Assembly (NCBI GenBank): GCA_030621455.1 | Contig: JAUXHQ010000117.1 | Span: 1 to 6,516 of the forward strand | DNA: 6,516 bases | From: Deltaproteobacteria bacterium | GTDB lineage: Bacteria; Desulfobacterota; UBA8473 | Direction: 5' to 3' | Notes under the pieces: generated by a model | The model's database searches: none | Told to the model about the DNA's origin: nothing | Seen by the model: the letters and a program-made list of their open reading frames with translations, nothing else | Program-made: the position numbers and the translations under genes | Part shown: one piece after another, positions 1-5,953 of the stretch | How the letters are laid out: the number at the start of each line of letters is the position of its first letter | Numbering within the stretch: position 1 is the stretch's first letter

Positions 1-114
1 TTCGTCAGCGACCTCAACACCGATAAAACCGCCGCCTACTGCCAGCAGGCCGTCCCTTGAGGCAAGGTGGGGCGGGGGAAATGCTATATCATCGGACAAA
101 AGAAAGACGGTCAT
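1..114 (-). pseudogene. Truncated pyridine nucleotide-disulfide oxidoreductase fragment (NAD-binding motif), runs off left edge
   Basis: The minus-strand frame from an ATG at 114 is open to the window edge and gives 38 residues. They end in LLAVGGGFIGVEVADE, a beta-strand plus GxGxxGxE dinucleotide-binding turn. This is the form found at the start of the NAD(P)H domain of CoA-disulfide reductase / NADH oxidase-like flavoproteins. In those families the motif lies about 150 residues in, after an N-terminal FAD domain. Here only about 25 residues precede it, and upstream the frame runs into the 3' end of clpA, with an in-frame stop at 145-147. The FAD domain is therefore missing, which suggests a 5'-truncated remnant or a rearrangement junction just after clpA. 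No convincing ribosome binding site precedes the ATG. The gene sits 20 nt after the clpA stop on the same strand. The competing plus-strand reading of 1-60 ends in a stop and resembles nothing. Moderately sure of the motif, less sure that it is a pseudogene rather than a short unusual gene. Confidence 0.45.
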
Positions 115-134
115 GGAATTGATTTTACCCAGTC

Positions 135-2372
135 TCAACTGTAATCAAACGTCAACTTGTCCCGTTCTAAGCCAACCAAAACCTTCCCTCCCTTTTCAAG
201 TTTTCCAAAGAGAATCTGATCTGCAAGAACATCCTTGATCTGCTTCTGTAACAGTCTGACCAGGGGTCTTGCCCCATACCGTGGGTCATATCCCTCTTTT
301 GCCAGCCATCTTCGCGCTTCGGGATATAGATCGAGAGAGACCTTTTTGGCAATCAGCTGCTGATTAAGCTCAACAACGAACTTGTCCACTATCTTTTCCA
401 TAATTTCCACGGTTAAGGAATTGAAATTAATTATGGCATCCAGCCGGTTTCTGAATTCCGGGCTGAAGAACTTTTCAACAGCTGTCTTGCCCTTCTTCTC
501 TGTGTCATATTGAGCATCACCAAATCCGATTGCCTGTGTGCTCATCTCCCTTGACCCAACATTAGAAGTCATAATAATTATGACATTTCTGAAATCAGCC
601 TTTTTGCCATTGTTGTCTGTGAGGGTTGCGTGATCAAGAACCTGGAGCAGGATATTGAACAAGTCAATGTGGGCCTTCTCTATCTCATCGAAAAGCAGCA
701 CGCTGTATGGATGTTTTCGTATTCCGTCCGTTAGGAGGCCGCCCTGTTCAAAGCCCACATAGCCGGGCGGTGCTCCTATCAAGCGAGCTACAGCATGCTT
801 TTCCATGTATTCACTCATATCAAACCGCAAGAACTGAACACCCATGATGGCCGAAACCTGTCTTGCCACCTCGGTCTTTCCAACACCGGTCGGACCCGTA
901 AACAAAAAAGATCCTATGGGGTGATCGGGTGTGGCAAGGCCGGCACGGGATCGCTTTATGGAAGTAGCAAGCGATTCTATCGCAGCGTCCTGCCCGAACA
1001 CCACGTGCTTCAGCCTTTCCTCAAGGGTCTCCAATTTAATTTTATCAGACATTGAGACACTCCTTGTGGGTATCCTAGCCATCTTGGCTACAATTTTCTC
1101 AATGTCCGACGGGTGAATCTTCTTTCTGCTTGAAGAACCTGAGAGTCTGACAAATGCCCCGGCTTCGTCTATAACGTCTATGGCCTTGTCCGGGAGATAA
1201 CGGTCATTGATATGCTTGGCAGATAATTCAGCGGCGGCCTTAAGGGCCTGATCCGCGTAAACAATACCATGGTGTTCCTCGTAAACGGATTTCAAGCCTT
1301 TTAATATCTTAAATGTCTCTGCAACAGTGGGCTCTGCAACCTCGACCTTCTCAAAACGACGGGACAGGGCACGATCCTTTTCAAAGTGGTTCTTGTACTC
1401 TTCATACGTGGTTGAACCTATGCACCGAAGATCACCTGTTGCAAGAACCGGTTTCAGGATATTCGATGCATCCATCGACCCACCGCTAGTGGCCCCTGCC
1501 CCGACAATCGTGTGGATTTCATCAATGAACAGGATGGCATTCTCTTTCTCTTTGAGTGCAGCAAGAACCCCCTTTAGTCGCTGCTCAAAGTCGCCTCGAA
1601 ATTTGGTCCCAGCCAAGAGAGCCCCAAGATCAAGCAAGTATATACGGACATCCTTAAGTATGTCCGGGACGGCCCCATCTCTTATCCTTATAGCCAGTCC
1701 TTCCGCCATTGCGGTTTTCCCGACACCCGGATCTCCCACATAGACAGGGTTGTTCTTACGCCTTCTGCAAAGGACCTGTATGGTCCGCTCCAGTTCAACT
1801 TCACGTCCGATAAGCGGGTCTATCTTTCCCTGTATAGCACGCTCAACCAAGTCAACGGTAAAGACCTCAAGGGGGTTTCTTTTTTGCTTTTCCCCTCCCT
1901 TGCGTGTCTTCACAAACCCTTCCTCAACCCCGTTAAAAAGGGCATCGGAAGTGGCATGGGAAATGTAGGTCAAGACATCAAGACGCGTAATACCCTCTTC
2001 ACTAAGAAAATATGCAGCATAAGAGTCCTCTTCCTGAAAGATGGACGCCAATACATCACCAACAGCAACCTGATGGTTTTCAGCGGAATGTACATGATTA
2101 ACTGCTCGTTGGATCACTCTCTGGAGACCTATTGTCTGTTGGAGCACGTATTCACTCCCTTCAGGGACACTCTCCATATTTTTATCCAGGAAATTATCAA
2201 GGGCATCATTAAGATTCTCAATATTCCCCCCGCAGCCTTTAATAATTTCTGCGCCAGTGGGATCGTAAAGGATGGCAAGGAGCAGATGCTCCACACACAC
2301 ATATTCATGGCGCCTTTTTTGGGCCTCTCTCACTGCAAAACCTAGTGCTGCCTTCAGTTCCTTGCTGATCAT
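135..2372 (-). CDS. clpA: ATP-dependent Clp protease ATP-binding subunit ClpA
   Basis: ClpA is the hexameric AAA+ unfoldase that docks on ClpP in the cytoplasm and threads substrates, including N-degron proteins brought by ClpS, into the peptidase. The 745-residue product is close to the E. coli length (758) and collinear with it. Domains are the Clp N-domain (about 1-145), a linker, AAA1 and AAA2. AAA1 has Walker A GDPGVGKT 213-220, pore loop KFRG 257-260 (E. coli has KYRG), Walker B ILFIDE 280-285, and the Arg finger near 338-339. AAA2 has Walker A GPTGVGKT 493-500, pore loop GYVG 537-540, Walker B VLLFDE 558-563, Arg finger R643 and sensor-2 GARP 700-703. There is no long coiled-coil middle domain, which excludes ClpB and ClpC. 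The ClpP-docking tripeptide is IGF at 615-617, where E. coli ClpA has IGL, so ClpP binding should be retained. The ATG start is preceded by AAGGA seven bases upstream, lying inside the last codons of clpS, which suggests translational coupling. The C-terminus is short, ending soon after the final beta-strand. Confidence 0.97.
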   Translation of the reverse strand: MISKELKAALGFAVREAQKRRHEYVCVEHLLLAILYDPTGAEIIKGCGGNIENLNDALDNFLDKNMESVPEGSEYVLQQTIGLQRVIQRAVNHVHSAENHQVAVGDVLASIFQEEDSYAAYFLSEEGITRLDVLTYISHATSDALFNGVEEGFVKTRKGGEKQKRNPLEVFTVDLVERAIQGKIDPLIGREVELERTIQVLCRRRKNNPVYVGDPGVGKTAMAEGLAIRIRDGAVPDILKDVRIYLLDLGALLAGTKFRGDFEQRLKGVLAALKEKENAILFIDEIHTIVGAGATSGGSMDASNILKPVLATGDLRCIGSTTYEEYKNHFEKDRALSRRFEKVEVAEPTVAETFKILKGLKSVYEEHHGIVYADQALKAAAELSAKHINDRYLPDKAIDVIDEAGAFVRLSGSSSRKKIHPSDIEKIVAKMARIPTRSVSMSDKIKLETLEERLKHVVFGQDAAIESLATSIKRSRAGLATPDHPIGSFLFTGPTGVGKTEVARQVSAIMGVQFLRFDMSEYMEKHAVARLIGAPPGYVGFEQGGLLTDGIRKHPYSVLLFDEIEKAHIDLFNILLQVLDHATLTDNNGKKADFRNVIIIMTSNVGSREMSTQAIGFGDAQYDTEKKGKTAVEKFFSPEFRNRLDAIINFNSLTVEIMEKIVDKFVVELNQQLIAKKVSLDLYPEARRWLAKEGYDPRYGARPLVRLLQKQIKDVLADQILFGKLEKGGKVLVGLERDKLTFDYS

Positions 2373-2375
2373 GAG

Positions 2376-2690
2376 TCAATCCTTCTCCATGGTACATTTT
2401 AATGGAAAACCTCTGTCCCTGGCTACAGCGTGGACGGCCCCCACCTTGGTTTCCGCTACCTCATGGGTGTAGACGCCGCAAAGTCCAGCCCCTTCCCTGT
2501 GGACCTTCAGCATAGTGAGCGTTGCATCTTCCATCGATCTGTTGAAGATCCGCATGAGGATTTCCACAACAAACTCCATTGTGGTGTAGTCATCGTTGTG
2601 GATAAACACCTTGTACATGGAAGGTTCTCGGACCTCGTCCCGGGTCTCGGAAATTACTCCCTCCTGTGCATCAGGGTCATATGTGGGCAT
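2376..2690 (-). CDS. clpS: ATP-dependent Clp protease adaptor protein ClpS
   Basis: ClpS is the N-recognin that binds destabilising N-terminal residues (Leu, Phe, Tyr, Trp) and hands the protein to ClpA. The product has 104 residues against 106 in E. coli. After a flexible N-terminal arm (about 1-22) the core begins at PSMYKV (23-28). The amino-terminus binding residues are all present: N32, D33 and D34 (E. coli N34, D35, D36) and H64 (E. coli H66). The gatekeeper methionines M38 and M60 are also kept. VAETKV (78-83) and the C-terminal LxCTMEK match the family. The ATG has GGAGA upstream with a 7-nt spacer. The stop lies 3 nt before clpA, so the two form an operon driven by the promoter at 2788-2816, with a leader of about 90 nt. 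Substrate-binding residues are intact, so function should be normal. Confidence 0.97.
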   Translation of the reverse strand: MPTYDPDAQEGVISETRDEVREPSMYKVFIHNDDYTTMEFVVEILMRIFNRSMEDATLTMLKVHREGAGLCGVYTHEVAETKVGAVHAVARDRGFPLKCTMEKD

Positions 2691-2787
2691 CTGTGGTTCT
2701 CCGATGAGACTGGTTCTTGATATCTTTTAGTTTCCGGATCTCTGCTTCGGTGCCGTATTGTTCTTACTAAAATACACCTCTCCAGGA

Positions 2788-2816
2788 ATTTTATCAAGTC
2801 TTTTTGCTGAGATCAA
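2788..2816 (-). promoter_or_regulatory. Sigma70-type promoter of clpS-clpA
   Basis: On the minus strand, TTGATC (2811-2816) and TAAAAT (2788-2793) are separated by 17 bp, close to the sigma70 consensus. Transcription would start near 2781, about 90 nt before the clpS ATG. No heat-shock sigma32-like element was recognised. The call rests on consensus matching only. Confidence 0.55.
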
Positions 2817-2825
2817 CTTTCCCTA

Positions 2826-2853
2826 TTGCAAGATCAGATTGATATGGTATATT
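2826..2853 (+). promoter_or_regulatory. Candidate promoter of the glycosyltransferase pair
   Basis: TTGCAA (2826-2831) and TATATT (2848-2853) are separated by 16 bp on the plus strand. The -35 box lies 9 bp from the -35 box of the divergent clpS promoter, giving a back-to-back arrangement. The start would be near 2860, leaving a leader of about 217 nt before the first glycosyltransferase gene, so a nearer promoter that I did not recognise is possible. Confidence 0.35.
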
Positions 2854-2861
2854 AATGGTTT

Positions 2862-2874
2862 TGTGAATCTCACA
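2862..2874. promoter_or_regulatory. Operator-like dyad TGTGA-n3-TCACA
   Basis: This is a perfect 5-bp inverted repeat with a 3-bp centre, placed immediately downstream of the predicted plus-strand start site, where a repressor could act. The half-sites resemble CRP half-sites, but the spacing is 3 rather than 6 bp, so it is not a standard CRP site. It could be a chance dyad. Confidence 0.2.
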
Positions 2875-3077
2875 GCGATGATGCCTGAGTCTGCCCCACA
2901 GGAACATGCGTTTCGGCCTCGTCCCTTAACAACGTGCGCGGCATATAAATAGATCGCGGTCTATGGTTTGGAGTGAAAGCTGCCATTTATGGCCGAAGGA
3001 TTCAGGTTTCAGCCAGTCATATGGTTAGTAGTACCATACTGTGAGGGAAACCGAAGGACAAGTGAAAGGAAGAGAAG

Positions 3078-4355
3078 ATGAAGCAATCTTTCCAAACCAC
3101 AAAGGAAATCAAAAATATAGGGTTTGTATCAACCCGAATCGCCGGCACGGACGGGGTGAGCCTGGAGATCAAGAAGTGGACCGATGTGCTGGAGCGAAAC
3201 CGGTTCTCATGTTTCTTCTTTGCCGGTGAGCTGGATCGTCCGGAAGATAAGAGCTTTCTTGTTAAAGAAGCTCACTTTGAACATCCCAAGATCAAAGAGA
3301 TCGATGAACAGTGCTTTAGAAAAACTGTACGACCTAGCAAAACATCAAGGCATATTCATTCCATGAAGGAGATGTTGAAAAAGTCACTTGGGAAGTTTGT
3401 GAAAAAATATAATATTGATCTCATAATCGCGGAAAATGCCCTTACGATCCCCATGAATGTGCCTCTGGGGCTTGCCATCACCGAGTTTATTGCTGAGACG
3501 GCAATGCCGACCATTGCCCATCACCACGATTTTTTCTGGGAGCGGGAGAGGTTCCTGGTAACTTCCATCAACGATTTCTTGCAGGCAGCCTTCCCTCCGG
3601 GCCTTCCTTCAATACAGCATGTGGTGATCAACTCCATAGCCTCGAATATGTTGAGCTACCGGGTTGGCTTGTCCAATACTGTGATCCCAAACGTATATGA
3701 CTTTTCAAAACCGCCTGAGGAGCCTGATCCTGAGACTATCAGGAAGCTGAGGGAGGAAATCGGCCTCGGGAAGGGTGATCCATTAATCCTTCAGCCTACG
3801 CGTCTTGTGCCGAGAAAATGGATCGAGCGCTCCATTGAGATGGTAGCTCAAATCAACCTACGTCGGCCAATACTCGTTGTATCACACGCGTCAGGTGATG
3901 AAGGGGGTGACTATGCCGCTAGAATAAAGCAATATGCAAGGCTCCATAACGTCGAGATCGCATATGTAGGTCACTTGATCGGCCCCGACGGGATAGATAA
4001 CGACGATGGTAACAAGAAATACACGATAGCCGATGTATATGAAGCTGCGGATTTGGTTACCTATCCGTCAGGATATGAGGGCTTTGGTAATGCGTTTCTG
4101 GAAGCCATCTATCATAAGAAGCCCATAGTCGTGAACAGATACTCGGTATTCATTGCCGATATTGAGCCTAAAGGGTTCAGGCTTTCACTTATTGACGGGT
4201 TTGTTTCAAGTGAAACGATCAAACAGATAGAGGTTGTACTAAATGACGAACTGTTACGAAAGGATATGGCTGAAACCAACTATAGCCTTGCGGGAATACA
4301 TTTTTCCTACGAGATGCTCGAAAAACTTATCTGCGGAGTCATAGAAAGGTTTTAG
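3078..4355 (+). CDS. Glycosyltransferase family 4 protein (GT-B fold, retaining), first of a pair
   Basis: Predicted to move a sugar from a nucleotide-sugar to an unknown acceptor. The 425-residue protein shows the two Rossmann halves of a GT-B enzyme. The N-terminal half (about 11-200) starts with a beta-strand and a Gly-rich loop (IGFVSTRIAGTDGVSLE, 14-30) as in GT4 enzymes. It also carries an unusual aromatic/charged stretch, HHHDFFWERER, at 148-158. The C-terminal half holds the donor-binding Arg/Lys pair R242...K247 in QPTRLVPRKWIE. It also holds the GT4 EX7E motif, E334 to E342 in YEGFGNAFLE. No signal peptide or membrane segment is evident, so it is probably cytosolic. The ATG at 3078 has AGGA seven bases upstream. 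The stop is 7 nt before the next glycosyltransferase gene, so they are co-transcribed. Enzymes of this type include sucrose, trehalose and mannosylglucosylglycerate-type synthases as well as polysaccharide GTs. The sequence alone does not decide among them. Confidence 0.85.
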   Translation: MKQSFQTTKEIKNIGFVSTRIAGTDGVSLEIKKWTDVLERNRFSCFFFAGELDRPEDKSFLVKEAHFEHPKIKEIDEQCFRKTVRPSKTSRHIHSMKEMLKKSLGKFVKKYNIDLIIAENALTIPMNVPLGLAITEFIAETAMPTIAHHHDFFWERERFLVTSINDFLQAAFPPGLPSIQHVVINSIASNMLSYRVGLSNTVIPNVYDFSKPPEEPDPETIRKLREEIGLGKGDPLILQPTRLVPRKWIERSIEMVAQINLRRPILVVSHASGDEGGDYAARIKQYARLHNVEIAYVGHLIGPDGIDNDDGNKKYTIADVYEAADLVTYPSGYEGFGNAFLEAIYHKKPIVVNRYSVFIADIEPKGFRLSLIDGFVSSETIKQIEVVLNDELLRKDMAETNYSLAGIHFSYEMLEKLICGVIERF

Positions 4356-4362
4356 AAAGGGT

Positions 4363-5625
4363 ATGAAGAAACCTGATATAAACCGGTTGAGGATCGCTGT
4401 GCTCCATTATTCATGTCCCAATGTGGTTGGAGGGGTTGAAGAGGTACTAAGACAGCAGACCGCTCTCTTTCATCGGTTGGGTCATGCGGTTAAGGTCATT
4501 GCAGGTATGGGGGACGTCTATACAGATGATTTTCCTGTCACCATCAACCCCCTCTTCTCGTCTATGAATGTATCGGTAATGAAAGCACATCAGGATCTCA
4601 TAAAGCGGGGTGATCACGTCAAGTTGGATCAATTGACCGAGATCATGCGCGTGGAGTTGCTGCAGGCACTCAAATCCTATGATTTTCTTATCGCCCACAA
4701 TGTAATGTCTATGGCCTATAACCTTCCCCTGGCCCATACGGTAATGAAGGTTGCAAAATCCAGGAAAATATCTGTGATCAGCTGGAATCACGACTCTCCT
4801 CATTTTTATCCTAATTGTCTCGATGTATATCATCAGGACCCTTGGAACATCATGAGGACCGCTTTTCCCTTTATCAACTATGTCTGTATCTCTGAACAAA
4901 GGCACGAGCAGTTCACGGAGCTTTACAATACTGATGTTGAGATAACAGTCGTGCCGGATGGCATCGAGCCACCGGATTTTATCCAGGTTTCAAAACAGTT
5001 GCAGCAATTTATATATGAACAGAGACTTTACGAGGCTGATCTCGTTATTATTCATCCTGCAAGGTTGATCCCACGAAAGAATATAGAACTCGGTCTTAGG
5101 GTGGTTCAGTCCATGAAAAAAAGAGGGGTTAAGGTCCGCTATATCGTTACGGGCTCTTATGACCCTCATGAACCAAAGAATGTTAAATATTATCGGGATC
5201 TGAAGAACATGGCCAGAGAACTCGATACGTCACGGGAGGTAATCTTTATTACAGATTATAAGCTGAACAGCGGGGATAAGATTATAGCTGACCAAAAATT
5301 CATACGGGATTTGTATCTGGTTGCCGACCTCCTTTTTATGCCGAGCCATTCTGAAGGGTTTGGTCTGCCTTTACTCGAAGCCGGTTTGCTCAAACTACCG
5401 GTTGCATGTTCAGACATCCCTCCATTTAAGGAAATAGGCGGAGATTATGTCTGCACATTTTCGAATAGCGACGACCATGACAGTATTGCTGAAAAAATCC
5501 TGCGGTTTCTTGAGAAGCTCGCCACACACAAACTGTACAGAAAGGTAATCGAAGACTATGCCTGCGAGTCCGTCTATAAAAATTGTTTAAAGCCGATGCT
5601 TATGCGGATAATAGCCAATATGTAA
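4363..5625 (+). CDS. Glycosyltransferase family 4 protein (GT-B fold, retaining), second of a pair
   Basis: A 420-residue GT-B enzyme of the GT4 type. The N-terminal domain opens with IAVLHYSCPNVVGGVEEVLR (11-30), the Gly-rich acceptor-side loop common in GT4 proteins. SWNHDSPHFYP (140-150) may line the acceptor site. The linker passes through VVPDGIEPPDF (196-206), a typical inter-domain strand-turn. The C-terminal domain has the donor-binding R234...K239 in HPARLIPRKNIE. Its EX7E motif is E331 to E339 in SEGFGLPLLEA. It resembles the preceding gene in these motifs (both have RL-x-PRK-x-IE) but differs elsewhere, so it is a distinct enzyme rather than a recent duplicate. There is no membrane segment. 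An AAAGGG lies only 1 nt before the ATG, and a better-spaced GAAAGG lies about 13 nt upstream inside the first gene. Initiation probably relies on coupling to the upstream stop. It may add a second sugar to the first enzyme's product. The TAA stop is followed directly by a run of nine G. Confidence 0.85.
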   Translation: MKKPDINRLRIAVLHYSCPNVVGGVEEVLRQQTALFHRLGHAVKVIAGMGDVYTDDFPVTINPLFSSMNVSVMKAHQDLIKRGDHVKLDQLTEIMRVELLQALKSYDFLIAHNVMSMAYNLPLAHTVMKVAKSRKISVISWNHDSPHFYPNCLDVYHQDPWNIMRTAFPFINYVCISEQRHEQFTELYNTDVEITVVPDGIEPPDFIQVSKQLQQFIYEQRLYEADLVIIHPARLIPRKNIELGLRVVQSMKKRGVKVRYIVTGSYDPHEPKNVKYYRDLKNMARELDTSREVIFITDYKLNSGDKIIADQKFIRDLYLVADLLFMPSHSEGFGLPLLEAGLLKLPVACSDIPPFKEIGGDYVCTFSNSDDHDSIAEKILRFLEKLATHKLYRKVIEDYACESVYKNCLKPMLMRIIANM

Positions 5626-5670
5626 GGGGGGGGGCGTGTGGAGATGAGATGGTTCGTCAAGGACAAGGAA

Positions 5671-5712
5671 GACGAAAATTTCGACCTGAGCAGTTGAACA
5701 GGTTTACCGCTT
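5671..5712. repeat. 42-bp direct repeat, copy 1
   Basis: Aligned without gaps to copy 2 (5753-5794), 33 of 42 positions match; the period is 82 bp. The last 12 bases (5701-5712) are identical between copies. Inside it GACCTG (5683-5688) can pair with CAGGTT (5699-5704) around a 10-nt loop, with one G-U pair. In one frame it reads as a peptide end, ENFDLSS-stop, which suggests it might instead be a decayed gene end. It lies 45 nt after the second glycosyltransferase gene. Confidence 0.6.
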
Positions 5713-5721
5713 AAAAAGTCC

Positions 5722-5751
5722 TTGCAAATTTGTAGAATAAGAATGTAATAT
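5722..5751 (+). promoter_or_regulatory. Candidate promoter of the acyl-CoA mutase gene
   Basis: TTGCAA (5722-5727) and TAATAT (5746-5751) are spaced by 18 bp. They lie between the two 42-bp repeats, so copy 2 would sit at the very 5' end of the transcript (start near 5758), leaving a leader of about 195 nt before the mutase ATG. Confidence 0.45.
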
Positions 5752-5752
5752 A

Positions 5753-5794
5753 GTCGAAAAATTTAACCTGCGCAGTTAGTCGGGTTTACCGCTT
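5753..5794. repeat. 42-bp direct repeat, copy 2
   Basis: Second copy of the repeat at 5671-5712. AACCTG (5765-5770) can pair with CGGGTT (5781-5786) around a 10-nt loop, as in copy 1. The two substitutions that fall in the stem each leave pairing possible through a G-U wobble, so the hairpin is preserved while the loop changes. It also contains the 8-bp palindrome CTGCGCAG, broken in copy 1. One frame reads EKFNLRS-stop, parallel to copy 1. Confidence 0.6.
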
Positions 5795-5802
5795 GCCGGC
5801 AC

Positions 5803-5889
5803 TTAACGCAATCCTGTTAACTGAATCATCAGATACACTTCAAGACACTGGATTTGTGTAACTGCATAGGCCGAAAAAGTTATCGGCCT
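5803..5889 (+). other. Run of three stem-loops in the mutase leader
   Basis: There are three consecutive inverted repeats. TTAAC/GTTAA (5803-5807 with 5816-5820) has an 8-nt loop. CAG-a-TACAC with GTGTA-a-CTG (5830-5838 with 5856-5864) gives eight pairs and one A-A mismatch. AGGCCGA/TCGGCCT (5868-5874 with 5883-5889) is a perfect 7-bp stem with an 8-nt loop. None is followed by a T-run on either strand, so none looks like an intrinsic terminator. Together with the repeat-2 hairpin they could form a structured 5' leader. The first two are weak and could be chance; the last is the strongest. Confidence 0.35.
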
Positions 5890-5953
5890 CGTGGAAACAG
5901 GATGAGGAATTTTCAGGTTATAGATTGTCTGCATGAAGAAAGGGGCGGCCAGT

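Larger units (their letters stand above)
2691..3077. other. Divergent intergenic region between clpS and the glycosyltransferase genes
   Basis: These 387 bases separate two divergent operons. They hold the two candidate promoters and the dyad listed separately. They also hold two weak inverted repeats: GCCAT-tt-ATGGC near 2982-2993, and TATGGT-n7-ACCATA at 3020-3038, some 40 bp upstream of the glycosyltransferase start. The frames open here on the plus strand lack ribosome binding sites and give low-complexity or unfamiliar peptides, so I call no gene. No tRNA, riboswitch or terminator was recognised. Confidence 0.6.
5626..5953 (+). other. Intergenic spacer between second glycosyltransferase and mutase genes
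   Basis: These 328 bases begin with a run of nine G (5626-5634) right after the TAA stop. They then carry the two 42-bp repeats, a promoter candidate and the stem-loops listed separately. A 19-codon frame from GTG 5638 to the stop at 5695-5697 follows the G-run, but the peptide matches nothing I know and I do not call it a gene. No intrinsic terminator with a T-run was found for the glycosyltransferase operon. No cobalamin riboswitch B12 box was recognised. Confidence 0.6.

Noticed and set aside
135..2372. ClpB or ClpC instead of ClpA
   Set aside because: There is no coiled-coil middle domain between or within the AAA modules. The ClpP-docking IGF tripeptide is present, and the gene is adjacent to clpS.
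795..2472. Several plus-strand open frames of 60 to 153 codons opposite clpA and clpS
   Set aside because: They are antisense shadows of strongly conserved ClpA and ClpS coding sequence, with no recognisable domains.
2758..2952. 64-codon plus-strand frame in the divergent intergenic region
   Set aside because: It begins at TTG without a ribosome binding site, overlaps both promoter candidates, and its peptide resembles no known protein.
3041..3229. 62-codon plus-strand frame overlapping the start of the first glycosyltransferase
   Set aside because: It is an out-of-frame shadow of a gene with clear GT4 motifs. It starts at GTG with no independent support.
5638..5697. 19-codon frame from GTG after the G-run
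   Set aside because: It is very short, has no family match, and its end overlaps the repeat copy. It is kept only as part of the repeat finding.
5671..5794. CRISPR array: two 42-bp repeats separated by a 40-bp spacer
   Set aside because: There are only two copies, with 9 of 42 mismatches. No third repeat is present on either side, and the spacer holds a promoter-like sequence.
5868..5889. Intrinsic terminator
   Set aside because: The stem is good (AGGCCGA/TCGGCCT), but no T-run follows on either strand.
5758..5953. Cobalamin riboswitch ahead of a B12-dependent mutase
   Set aside because: No B12-box-like sequence was found, and the stems seen do not match the known architecture as far as I can judge by eye.
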